Source: Cytophagales bacterium (GTDB lineage Bacteria > Bacteroidota > Bacteroidia > Cytophagales > Cyclobacteriaceae). From it: a stretch of DNA of 9,779 nucleotides. The notes below the pieces were generated by a model. The model saw nothing but the letters and a program-made list of their open reading frames with translations, had not been told where the DNA came from and searched no databases. Where the stretch lies: NCBI GenBank assembly GCA_003504855.1, contig DNZD01000320.1, positions 1 through 9,779 of the forward strand, given 5' to 3'. The position numbers and the translations under genes are program-made. Of this stretch, positions 1 to 7,244 are shown piece after piece (position 1 is the first letter of the stretch; each line of letters starts with the position of its first letter).

Positions 1-1
1 G

Positions 2-418
2 AAGAAGGGCGAGATCACGAAGATTGAAGCGTTGATCAAAGAGCGCAGCGAAGACCTCACCACCAAGAAAAGCGAGCTGGAAGAAATCTCTGGCGAGAGC
101 CAGGAAGAAGAGAAGAAGTTGCTGGCTGAGCGTGAAAAGGCTGCCAAGCGCATTGAAGACAAATTCCTGAAGTACTACGAACGGCTGCGCAACAACCTGT
201 CCAACGGACTTGCCGTGGTGCGTGTGGTGCGTGGCGCTGCAGAAGGTTGTAACATCATCATCCCTCCCCAGAAAATCGCTGAAATCCGCGAGAAGAAGAA
301 GATTGTTATCGATGAGCACTCCGGTCGTATCCTGGCCGATGTGGACATGGAGTCCATGGAAGAGGAAGTAAAGCCTAAGAAGGCAGCTCCGGTTCGTCGT
401 ACCAAGAAAGTTGGCTAA
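2..418 (+). CDS. Coiled-coil/zinc-ribbon (DUF164, CT398-type) protein, 3' part, degenerate ribbon
   Basis: The gene enters from the left edge, so its start is not visible; 138 codons and a TAA stop are present. The first part is strongly charged and heptad-like, rich in E, K and R, as expected for the end of the long antiparallel coiled coil of this family. It is followed by the short segment that normally forms a C4 zinc ribbon (CxxC, then IPPQ, then CxxCGRIL). IIIPPQ and HSGRIL are recognisable. However, the first pair reads A-E-G-C (only the Cys at 248-250 remains) and the second reads D-E-H-S (Asp at 311-313, Ser at 320-322), so zinc binding of the usual kind is not possible. The tail is basic (KPKKAAPVRRTKK). 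The cellular role of the family is unclear; a link to nucleic acids or to neighbouring Nif3-like genes is often suggested. Its stop lies inside the next gene, so the two are probably co-transcribed. Confidence 0.75.
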   Translation, partial: KKGEITKIEALIKERSEDLTTKKSELEEISGESQEEEKKLLAEREKAAKRIEDKFLKYYERLRNNLSNGLAVVRVVRGAAEGCNIIIPPQKIAEIREKKKIVIDEHSGRILADVDMESMEEEVKPKKAAPVRRTKKVG

Positions 419-1907
419 ACCAGGCCTTATATCTCTTGCAAGAAAGGCAGCACTCCGTGTTTGCCTTTTTTTGCTGTTCACCCCGGCTGCATTTGCTGCT
501 GACAACGTGTGGACATTCGACCCGGCACTCGATCGCATCTATAAGATGGTGCTCAACCTCCAGACCGATCAGGCCTACAATGAACTGGCCACCTTCAAAG
601 GAGGTCAGGAATTGCATACCCTATATGTGCAAAGCCTGCTGGAGACCGTGGACATTCTCATCACCGAAGATGAAAAGCGATTTGACAAAGTCAACGACCG
701 GTTCAAAGACCGCATCGAGAAACTAGGCCGCATGCCTGAATCGGCAGAGACCATTTTCCTCCAGGCCGAACTCAGTCTGCAGCGCGGGTTCAATTTCCTG
801 AACCTCAGCCAGGAGGTAAATGCAGTGTTGGCCATCCGTCAGGCTTACAAATACACCCAGGAATGCCTGAAAAAATATCCAACGTTCGTACCCATAAAAA
901 AGACGTATGGTGTAATCCAGGTGATGGTGGGTTCGGTGCCCGACAAGTACCAATGGTTTATGGGATTGCTGGGCATGAAAGGATCTGTCAAGGTGGGACA
1001 AAAACAACTGGAAGAACTCCGCCTGTCCAAATCTTCGCTCAACCAGGAAGCCACCATCCTGTACTTTACGATCAAAGGATTCATCAACCAGGAATTCAGT
1101 GAGGCGGCCCGCGGCTTTCAGGAGATATTGCAGAAAGAACCTGACAACCGGCTCTTGCTATTTCTCGGCATCAACATGTTGATGAAAGACTCGCAGAGTG
1201 AAGAAGCTCTTCGACTCATCCGGGCGCTGGACACCAAGCCGCAGGGACTTCCCATGGACTACATTGAATACCTCCGCGCTGAAGCCCTGATGCAGCGTGG
1301 TGATTATGTTCCCTCCATCCTCGCCTACCAGCGTTTCCTCAAAGGCTACAAAAGTCAGAGTTACCGCAAGGACACCTATTACAAGATCGGGCTTTGCTAT
1401 TACCTCTCCGGCAATACCGGTGAAGCCCGGAAGAACTTTGACATTGCGCGCAAGACTGGCCGTACAGCCGCCGACCCGGACAAGTATGCAGCGGCGATGC
1501 TCGAAGAGACTACGTTCCCCAATCCCAAAATATTGAAGATCCGGTTCTTTACCGATGGCGGATATTATAAGGAAGCCCGTGAAATGTTGAAAACCATCAC
1601 TCCCAACGACATAGCGAAGTCGAAAGACCATGCAGAATGGTTGTACCGCCGGGCACGGTTGGCGCACAAGACTGGAGACCTGGTCAACGCCAAAATATTG
1701 TACCAGCAGACCATCGAGGCCACCGGAGATGAACCCTGGTATTTTGCGCCCAATGCCGCTCTCCAACTGGGCTATATTGCTCAAAGTCAAGGGGATGCGA
1801 CGGGTGCCAGAAAATACTTCGAGAAGACCCTGAGCTACCCAAATTACGAATACAAAAACGGGATCGACTCCAAAGCCAAATCGGCACTGGACCAACTCAA
1901 GAAATAG
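411..1907 (+). CDS. Secreted tetratricopeptide-repeat protein, TTC39/IML2-like layout
   Basis: A 498-residue protein starting at TTG. No in-frame ATG occurs until about codon 46, and only the TTG start gives the evident signal peptide: basic residues 10-16, hydrophobic core about 17-28 and an A-F-A-A cleavage region near residues 27-30. The mature part is all-helical TPR-type. Repeat-like helix pairs are visible around 210-245, 285-312, 320-347, 410-440 and 446-476, with signatures such as YYKIGLCYYLSGNTGEA and LGYIAQSQGDATGARKYF. Residues 165-203 (a glycine-containing GVIQVMVGSVPDKYQW..., then GLLGMKGSVKVG) recall the segment that precedes the repeats in the eukaryotic TTC39/IML2 (DUF3808) family; this is a pattern resemblance and not proven homology. 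It is probably a periplasmic or outer-membrane scaffold, with no enzyme motifs seen. It overlaps the upstream gene by 8 bases, which suggests translational coupling. Confidence 0.85.
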   Translation: MAKPGLISLARKAALRVCLFLLFTPAAFAADNVWTFDPALDRIYKMVLNLQTDQAYNELATFKGGQELHTLYVQSLLETVDILITEDEKRFDKVNDRFKDRIEKLGRMPESAETIFLQAELSLQRGFNFLNLSQEVNAVLAIRQAYKYTQECLKKYPTFVPIKKTYGVIQVMVGSVPDKYQWFMGLLGMKGSVKVGQKQLEELRLSKSSLNQEATILYFTIKGFINQEFSEAARGFQEILQKEPDNRLLLFLGINMLMKDSQSEEALRLIRALDTKPQGLPMDYIEYLRAEALMQRGDYVPSILAYQRFLKGYKSQSYRKDTYYKIGLCYYLSGNTGEARKNFDIARKTGRTAADPDKYAAAMLEETTFPNPKILKIRFFTDGGYYKEAREMLKTITPNDIAKSKDHAEWLYRRARLAHKTGDLVNAKILYQQTIEATGDEPWYFAPNAALQLGYIAQSQGDATGARKYFEKTLSYPNYEYKNGIDSKAKSALDQLKK

Positions 1908-1913
1908 TCTTTA

Positions 1914-2558
1914 TTATTTCTTTACCTCAACGGCTGCATTCATCCGCTGCAAATGACGCGTGTTGTTATAAGACTCAACGGTGAATGTAGAGCCGTTGTG
2001 ATGCAAGAGGTATAAACCGAGGTTCTCATGTTCAAACATATCCATCGATCGCAACGGATAGTTTAACATCTGACACAACAGGATGCGCATGGCGCGCCCA
2101 TGCATACAAACCAGTATGGTCTTGTCTTCTTTCCTGGTTTTGATCAACTCAAGAAAAGGTTGTTGCTGCCGGGCCACCTCTTCCGGGCTCTGTCCTCCCT
2201 CGATTGGAATGTTGGTGTTGCCCTCCTGCCATTGCCGAAGAACGGAACGATAATACGCATCCTCTTCAGGCGTAATACGCTGACCTTCCCGATAACCCCA
2301 GCTGATTTCATTCAATGCCTTCATTGGTTGCCAGGGAATTCCCATTTTCAGAAACCCATCTACCGACTCCTGACTGCGCACCAATTCGGAAGTATAAATC
2401 CGGTCGAATGGAATATGCTGATACGCCTCAAAAAATGCCTGTGCCTGAAGGCGACCATGCGCATTGATAGATGCATTTACACCGCATCCCTGTACGATTC
2501 CCTGCAAATTGAAATCAGTCTGCCCGTGCCTGACCAAATATATTTTTTGGGAGATCAA
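1914..2558 (-). CDS. Histidine phosphatase family protein (phosphoglycerate-mutase superfamily)
   Basis: A 214-residue cytoplasmic enzyme of the branch-1 histidine phosphatase superfamily. The catalytic RHG motif is at residues 10-12, with His11 the expected phospho-acceptor. Arg61 in the SELVRSQES motif, Glu84 (likely acid) in ALNEISWG and the second His153 in CMHGRAM complete the standard active site. Length is typical. The start is TTG at 2556-2558: an in-frame stop (TAG) lies only three codons upstream and no ATG precedes the RHG motif, so a non-AUG start is forced. Substrate cannot be told from sequence; members act on phosphosugars, phospho-nucleosides or proteins. It is divergent from the menaquinone operon and converges tail-to-tail with the TPR gene, with only 6 bases between the stops. 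Confidence 0.88.
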   Translation of the reverse strand: MISQKIYLVRHGQTDFNLQGIVQGCGVNASINAHGRLQAQAFFEAYQHIPFDRIYTSELVRSQESVDGFLKMGIPWQPMKALNEISWGYREGQRITPEEDAYYRSVLRQWQEGNTNIPIEGGQSPEEVARQQQPFLELIKTRKEDKTILVCMHGRAMRILLCQMLNYPLRSMDMFEHENLGLYLLHHNGSTFTVESYNNTRHLQRMNAAVEVKK

Positions 2559-2603
2559 TTTCTTCTAATTTGGGCGTGTTTTGGAGGTGTCCGAAGACGG
2601 GCG

Positions 2604-2611
2604 CAAATATA
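2604..2611 (-). promoter_or_regulatory. Possible Bacteroidota -7 promoter element for the histidine phosphatase gene
   Basis: Read on the minus strand this octamer is TATATTTG, an exact match to the Bacteroidota -7 consensus TAnnTTTG. Transcription would start near 2597 and give a leader of about 40 bases before the TTG start. No well-spaced -33 TTTG is visible on the same strand (a CAAA at 2619-2622 is too close), so the assignment rests on one box. The 75-base divergent gap must also hold the promoter of the menaquinone operon, for which I see only a weak candidate (TTTG at 2546-2549 and TAATTTG at 2566-2572). Confidence 0.3.
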
Positions 2612-2633
2612 GAAAAATCAAATCCTCTCCCTA

Positions 2634-3071
2634 ATGTCATCTTCCCCGAAGAAGCTATTCCATCCGGTGTCTGTTGAACAGGTAAATAGCATGTTCAAAA
2701 ACACCCTGTTGGAACACCTGGGAATAGAACTTACCCGCATCGGAGATGATTTCCTGGAAGCAAAAATGCCGGTCGATCGCAGAACCCATCAGCCCTTCGG
2801 GTTGTTACATGGAGGAGCGTCTGTAGCGTTGGCGGAGTCGCTTGGAAGTTTCGCCGCTCACCTGACGCTGGATGATCAAAACAAGTATTGCGTGGGATTG
2901 GAAATCAATGCCAACCACTTGCGAAGTGTGAGAAGCGGATTTGTTACCGGTACAGCCCGGCCACTTCACATTGGAAGAAGTACACAGGTGTGGGAGATAA
3001 AGATCACCAACGAGCAACAGGATCTGGTATGTGTGAGCCGTATAACGATGGCCGTAATTGATAAGCGGTAG
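2634..3071 (+). CDS. menI: 1,4-dihydroxy-2-naphthoyl-CoA hydrolase (hotdog thioesterase)
   Basis: A 145-residue hotdog-fold thioesterase of the PaaI/YdiI type. It hydrolyses DHNA-CoA to free 1,4-dihydroxy-2-naphthoate, the substrate of MenA. The sequence closely follows E. coli YdiI (MenI) as I recall it: IGDDFLEAKMPVD (36-48), QPFGLLHGGASVALAES (53-69) and GLEINANHLRS. Glu68 in the A-E-S motif is the expected catalytic carboxylate and His59 of LLHGG the expected oxyanion-side residue. The length matches the family. It starts at ATG with no Shine-Dalgarno sequence and is the first gene of the operon; the context with menF, menD, menB and menE supports DHNA-CoA over other acyl-CoA substrates. 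Confidence 0.85.
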   Translation: MSSSPKKLFHPVSVEQVNSMFKNTLLEHLGIELTRIGDDFLEAKMPVDRRTHQPFGLLHGGASVALAESLGSFAAHLTLDDQNKYCVGLEINANHLRSVRSGFVTGTARPLHIGRSTQVWEIKITNEQQDLVCVSRITMAVIDKR

Positions 3072-3078
3072 AACTTGC

Positions 3079-4239
3079 ATGGAGACAATTCAACCCGTTC
3101 GTCGGGTAAACGAGATTGATTTTCTTTCAGGCATATTGCCTGACTGGGTAGAGAAAAAGACTTCTTATGCATTGTGGCGTTTGCCCAATACCACCACACT
3201 GCATCTGCTCGCCACCGATCGCCCTACCATCATTCAGGAAACCAACCTTGAAGAGTCACCTGCCGGTTTCCTTTTCGCCCCATTTGATCCCACTGGCGAC
3301 AAGTATTTCTTCCCGGCAGACGAATACCACACATTCGAACAGGGTGAACTCTCCTATTCTTCCGTTCAACGAGAAGTGAGCGACCGCCGTCCCAACGCAA
3401 AGATGTTCTACCCGGCGCCCAGTCGTGTGGTGAAGTCAGCAGACACCAACAGTTACACGCTGTTGGTGGAACAGTGTATCGCGCAGGTCTCCGCAGGAAA
3501 TTTCGAGAAACTTGTCCCGTCCCGTTGCAGGAAGATTGAACTGCCGGAATCATTCAACCTGCTGGAAGCATTTCAATCCCTGTGTGCACAATATCCCCAC
3601 GCCATGGTTTCGGTAGTGTCGAGCCCTGCGCTCGGCACCTGGATGGGCGCCACCCCGGAGATGCTGGTGCGTATTACACCTGATCAACACTTCCAGACCG
3701 TAGCGATCGCCGGCACGCAAGCCTGGCATGAAGGCATGAACCGCCGCGAAATCGCCTGGTCACAAAAGGAAATTCAGGAACAGGCATTGGTCGTGCGATA
3801 CATCATCAGTTGCTTTAAGAAAATCCGCCTCCGCGAGTACGAAGAACAAGGTCCAAGTACCATTCAGGCTGGCAACGTTCTTCACCTGAAAACAGAATTT
3901 GATGTGGACATGGTGGCCACCAACTTCCCGTTGCTGGGCACCACGATGCTACAATTGTTACACCCGACTTCCGCCGTATGCGGAATGCCATTGGCTGCAA
4001 GTCTCGCCTTCCTCCGCGAACATGAAGGCTATGACCGGCAATTCTATAGTGGCTACCTGGGACCAGTGAACCTCAGGCAGGAATCCAACCTGTATGTAAA
4101 CCTCCGCTGCACACAAATACTTGACAATCAAATAATTCTGTATGCCGGAGCGGGCGTTTTAGCTGACTCTGACCCGCTTAAAGAATGGCATGAGACGGAA
4201 ATGAAAATGAGCACTTTGCTCCGCATCATTCAAAAGTAA
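3079..4239 (+). CDS. menF: Isochorismate synthase
   Basis: A 386-residue chorismate-binding enzyme that converts chorismate to isochorismate, the entry to menaquinone synthesis. I chose ATG 3079, 7 bases after the menI stop; the reading frame extends to a TTG at 3058 but that would overlap menI. The C-terminal catalytic half carries the family marks: Lys144 in EKLVPSR (water-activating base) and Glu194 in GATPE (general acid) are 50 residues apart, the same separation as Lys190/Glu240 in E. coli MenF. AIAGTQ is at 209-214, Glu234 in the EIQEQ segment and Glu369/Glu372 in KEWHET are the likely Mg2+ ligands, and LHPTSAVCGMP spans 294-304. The N-terminal third is poorly conserved, as is usual. 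Anthranilate or aminodeoxychorismate synthase is unlikely given the menD/menB neighbours. Confidence 0.93.
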   Translation: METIQPVRRVNEIDFLSGILPDWVEKKTSYALWRLPNTTTLHLLATDRPTIIQETNLEESPAGFLFAPFDPTGDKYFFPADEYHTFEQGELSYSSVQREVSDRRPNAKMFYPAPSRVVKSADTNSYTLLVEQCIAQVSAGNFEKLVPSRCRKIELPESFNLLEAFQSLCAQYPHAMVSVVSSPALGTWMGATPEMLVRITPDQHFQTVAIAGTQAWHEGMNRREIAWSQKEIQEQALVVRYIISCFKKIRLREYEEQGPSTIQAGNVLHLKTEFDVDMVATNFPLLGTTMLQLLHPTSAVCGMPLAASLAFLREHEGYDRQFYSGYLGPVNLRQESNLYVNLRCTQILDNQIILYAGAGVLADSDPLKEWHETEMKMSTLLRIIQK

Positions 4240-4262
4240 GTCCTGCCTCCTACCTTGCAGCC

Positions 4263-5945
4263 GTGAACAGCATGCTCCCTCAGCTGATTGAACTCTGCTA
4301 CCGAAAAGGGATCCGGGATGCTGTGCTCTGTCCTGGTTCAAGAAGTGCTCCGCTGACCCTGGCCTTCGCGAGGCATGGAAAGATCCGCTGCCGAACGATC
4401 AGCGACGAGCGCAGTGCCGCTTTCATGGCGCTCGGTATAGCACAGGCCAGTAAACAACCTGTAGCCCTCGTGTGTACTTCAGGCTCTGCAGCGTACAATT
4501 TTGCACCCGCTGTGGCGGAAGCTTACTTTCAACAAATTCCGCTGGTCGTATTCACCGCTGATCGTCCTGCCGAATGGATCGATCAGCTGGATGGTCAAAC
4601 CATCCGGCAAGGCGAATTGTACGGCAAGCACGTGAAGAAGTACTTCGAACTTCCCCAGGATTATGTTCATCCCGATGCCCGCTGGCATGCCAACCGGATC
4701 ATCAATGATGCCATTAACCTGGCCACTTCGGATAATCAGGGCCCGGTACATGTGAATGCACCCTTCCGGGAGCCACTCTACAACATTGACCCGCCCTCCA
4801 ATACGCTGGTACGCGTCGTTGATAAATGGCATCCGCATAGCTCACTGACCGACGCGTCATTGCAGGAATTGGTCAGCGAACTCAAGTCATTCAGGCGAAT
4901 ACTGATCGTTGCTGGTCAGCAAGACTATGATGCACCGTTGCTTAAGACACTTCGTCAATTGCATGAGCATACGTCGTGGGTCATGGCCGGCGATATTCTC
5001 AGTAACCTGCACGGACTTTCCTTCTTTTGCCGCAGTACCGATGCATTCCTGGGGCAATTGACAACTGCAGATAAGTCAACCCTTCAGCCGGACTTGCTTA
5101 TCACATTCGGCAAATCGGTCATCGCAAAAAATCTCAAACTCTTTCTCCGCGCCTACCCTGCCAAACAACATTGGCATCTTCAGGCTCAGGGAGAAAGTGC
5201 CGATACGTTCCAACAGCTAAACCGGATTATACCGGTAGCAGCCAATGTGTTTTTCCAACACCTGCTCCACCAAACCATACCCAAAGGTGACAAAGTGTAT
5301 GAAGAGCAGTGGACCAGTTTTGAAACGCTGGCCCGCACCACCATAAAACGGTTTTTGGATAAACAAGATGGCGGTGAATTCAAACTGATTTATCAGGTGA
5401 TGACAAACCTTCCCAAAGGATGTCACCTCCATCTGGCCAACAGCATGTCTGTGCGTTATGCCAATCACATTGGACTTTCCGCCGATCGCGAAGACATTGT
5501 AGTCTACGCAAACCGGGGAACCAGCGGGATTGATGGCTGCACCAGTACGGCTACCGGACATGCCTGGGTGACGAAAGCTCCCGTTGTATTGATCACCGGT
5601 GACCTTGCCTTCTTTTATGACCGGAATGCTTTCTGGCATAACTACGCTACACCCAACCTGCGGGTAGTGCTGATCAACAACCATGGCGGCATCATATTCA
5701 ACCTCATTGATGGTCCCGCCCGTCAGCCGGAAGCTCCGGAGTTTTTCATTACCGAACAGAAATTGAATGCCCGTTCGCTGGCCCGGGAATTCAACCTGGC
5801 GTATTATGATGTTTCGGAAGAATTATCAACCTTCTTCGGTGCATCTGAACAAGCGTGCATATTGGAAATAGAAGGTTCGCAGGAAGCGAACAAGAAGATT
5901 TTTGAGGAGTTTAGACATAACCTAAAGCAAACGTATGGAGCTTAA
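4263..5945 (+). CDS. menD: 2-succinyl-5-enolpyruvyl-6-hydroxy-3-cyclohexene-1-carboxylate synthase (MenD)
   Basis: A thiamine-diphosphate enzyme (560 aa, typical length) that joins 2-oxoglutarate-derived succinic semialdehyde to isochorismate. The N-terminal PYR domain has CPGSRSAPL (23-31) and the conserved ThDP-activating Glu49 in [17 protein letters not shown] and FTADRP follow. The C-terminal PP domain has the metal/diphosphate motif [10 protein letters not shown] starting at Gly446-Asp447 and ending with INNHGGIIF (Asn472-Asn473). The central domain is less conserved. The start is uncertain: GTG at 4263 gives [11 protein letters not shown], while ATG at 4272 would remove three residues. 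GTG fits the usual distance to the CPGSR motif slightly better. The last 11 bases overlap menB, which implies coupled translation. Confidence 0.95.
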   Translation: MNSMLPQLIELCYRKGIRDAVLCPGSRSAPLTLAFARHGKIRCRTISDERSAAFMALGIAQASKQPVALVCTSGSAAYNFAPAVAEAYFQQIPLVVFTADRPAEWIDQLDGQTIRQGELYGKHVKKYFELPQDYVHPDARWHANRIINDAINLATSDNQGPVHVNAPFREPLYNIDPPSNTLVRVVDKWHPHSSLTDASLQELVSELKSFRRILIVAGQQDYDAPLLKTLRQLHEHTSWVMAGDILSNLHGLSFFCRSTDAFLGQLTTADKSTLQPDLLITFGKSVIAKNLKLFLRAYPAKQHWHLQAQGESADTFQQLNRIIPVAANVFFQHLLHQTIPKGDKVYEEQWTSFETLARTTIKRFLDKQDGGEFKLIYQVMTNLPKGCHLHLANSMSVRYANHIGLSADREDIVVYANRGTSGIDGCTSTATGHAWVTKAPVVLITGDLAFFYDRNAFWHNYATPNLRVVLINNHGGIIFNLIDGPARQPEAPEFFITEQKLNARSLAREFNLAYYDVSEELSTFFGASEQACILEIEGSQEANKKIFEEFRHNLKQTYGA

Positions 5946-6759
5946 GTACAACTGGAAACCAGTAAAGACCTATCAGGAAATTCTCTTTCATCAGTTTGAA
6001 GGAATTGCGCGCATCAGCATCAATCGTCCACGCGTACACAATGCGTTTACGCCCCTTACCGTTCAGGAGATGATTGATGCCATGAACATTTGCCGGGAAG
6101 ACACCTCTATTGGCGTGATTATTCTTACCGGTGAAGGTGGTAAGGCATTTTGCAGTGGTGGTGATCAGAGTGTGCGCGGGCACGGCGGCTATGTAGGTAA
6201 GGACACGGTGCCACGCCTCAATGTGCTGGATCTTCAGAAAATCATCCGGTCCATCTCCAAGCCGGTTATTGCAGCGGTTGCTGGTTGGGCCATCGGTGGC
6301 GGACATGTATTGCATGTAGTGTGTGACCTGACCATTGCTGCCGACAATGCACGCTTCGGCCAAACAGGCCCTATCGTTGGAAGTTTTGATGGCGGATTTG
6401 GTGCTTCTTACCTCGCCCGTATTGTAGGTCAAAAGAAAGCACGCGAGATCTGGTATCTCTGCGATCAATACGACGCCCAGGAAGCCATTGATATGGGCCT
6501 CGTCAATAAGGTTGTTCCCCTGGATCAATTGGAAGAAACATACGTAGCGTGGGCACGCAAGATTCTGAAGAAGAGTCCGCTGGCTATCCGCATGCTAAAA
6601 TGTGCGTTTAATGCTGAACTCGATGGCCAGGCAGGCATCCAGGAATTGGCCGGAAATGCTACCTTATTGTATTACCTGAGTGATGAGGCCAAAGAGGGTA
6701 AAAATGCCTTTTTGGAGAAGCGGGAACCTGATTTTTCCAAGTTTCCCAAGTTCCCATAG
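5935..6759 (+). CDS. menB: 1,4-dihydroxy-2-naphthoyl-CoA synthase, bicarbonate-dependent type
   Basis: A 274-residue crotonase-fold enzyme that performs the Dieckmann-type ring closure of o-succinylbenzoyl-CoA to DHNA-CoA. Diagnostic stretches: FCSGGDQ (72-78, oxyanion hole and CoA site), [11 protein letters not shown] (117-127), FGQTGP (141-146), VGSFDGG (148-154) and the C-terminal [12 protein letters not shown] that folds over a neighbouring subunit. Gly145 in the QTGP motif corresponds to Gly156 of E. coli MenB, marking the type that uses bound bicarbonate as catalytic base; Ser150 and Asp152 correspond to Ser161 and Asp163 with identical spacing. It starts at ATG inside the end of menD (overlap ATGGAGCTTAA). 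Identity to proteobacterial MenB is high, so confidence is near the maximum. Confidence 0.96.
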   Translation: MELKYNWKPVKTYQEILFHQFEGIARISINRPRVHNAFTPLTVQEMIDAMNICREDTSIGVIILTGEGGKAFCSGGDQSVRGHGGYVGKDTVPRLNVLDLQKIIRSISKPVIAAVAGWAIGGGHVLHVVCDLTIAADNARFGQTGPIVGSFDGGFGASYLARIVGQKKAREIWYLCDQYDAQEAIDMGLVNKVVPLDQLEETYVAWARKILKKSPLAIRMLKCAFNAELDGQAGIQELAGNATLLYYLSDEAKEGKNAFLEKREPDFSKFPKFP

Positions 6760-6767
6760 CAGGTCAC

Positions 6768-7244
6768 ATGCACCGGATAATCACGGTTGTCTTATTGTTG
6801 TTAAGCCTATCCGCCATGTCACAGACAAAACCAAGTGCCATGACAACTTACGCCTTACGGCTGAAGCCACATGAAGATGTGAAGGTGGCCATCATGAAGT
6901 TTGCTGCCGATCATCAATTGAAAGCGGCGTGCATCCTGTCTGTGGTCGGAAGTCTGGAACAATTCCATATCCGCTTCGCCAATCAGGAGAAGGGAGTTTT
7001 GCAAAGAGGGCATTTTGAAGTTGTTTCACTCACCGGATTGTTCACTGCAACGGCTGCTCACCTTCACATCTCAGTAGCCGATGAGCAAGGCAAGACGGTG
7101 GGTGGCCACTTGCTGGATAAAAACCTCGTATACACAACACTCGAGTTGGTGATCGGAGAACTAACCGACGTCACCTTTGATCGTGTCGTTGATTCTACTT
7201 ACGGATACAAAGAACTTACTGTCACTCCCCGCAAACATCCATGA
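6768..7244 (+). CDS. Exported PPC (DUF296) domain protein in the menaquinone operon
   Basis: A 158-residue protein with a single PPC/DUF296 domain (about residues 27-150) behind an N-terminal signal peptide (HR, then IITVVLLLLSLSAMS, probable cleavage before Gln19). Domain marks are VVGSLEQFHIRF (59-70), GHFEVVSLTG (81-90), HLHISVAD (98-105), GGHLL (112-116) and the closing TYGYKEL. His98, His100 and His114 match the histidines that I recall as a metal-binding trio in bacterial PPC structures. In plants the domain accompanies AT-hooks in DNA-binding proteins; there is no AT-hook here and an exported protein would not meet DNA. A second in-frame Met at 25 would give a cytoplasmic form without the signal peptide. 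It sits 8 bases after menB and overlaps menE by the ATGA tetramer, so it is made together with the pathway. Function unknown. Confidence 0.85.
   Translation: MHRIITVVLLLLSLSAMSQTKPSAMTTYALRLKPHEDVKVAIMKFAADHQLKAACILSVVGSLEQFHIRFANQEKGVLQRGHFEVVSLTGLFTATAAHLHISVADEQGKTVGGHLLDKNLVYTTLELVIGELTDVTFDRVVDSTYGYKELTVTPRKHP

Noticed and set aside
1158..1895. Long minus-strand open frame (245 codons) opposite the TPR gene
   Set aside because: It is a shadow of the plus-strand gene: no domain is recognisable, and the plus frame has a signal peptide and clear TPR signatures.
1901..1920. Small hairpin GAAATA...TATTTC between the convergent TPR and histidine phosphatase genes as a bidirectional terminator
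   Set aside because: Only six pairs, all but one of them A-T and with an 8-base loop; too weak to call, although the location would suit a terminator.
2546..2572. Plus-strand promoter for the menaquinone operon (TTTG then TAATTTG)
   Set aside because: The -7 element has a one-base rather than two-base spacer and the distance is slightly short, so it is mentioned but not annotated as a feature.
2100..2612. Plus-strand open frame of 170 codons opposite the histidine phosphatase
   Set aside because: Antisense shadow of a gene with all catalytic residues; the product shows no recognisable features.
5911..6528. Minus-strand open frame of 205 codons opposite menB
   Set aside because: It lies wholly across the end of menD and menB, whose catalytic motifs are intact on the plus strand; no independent evidence for a gene.
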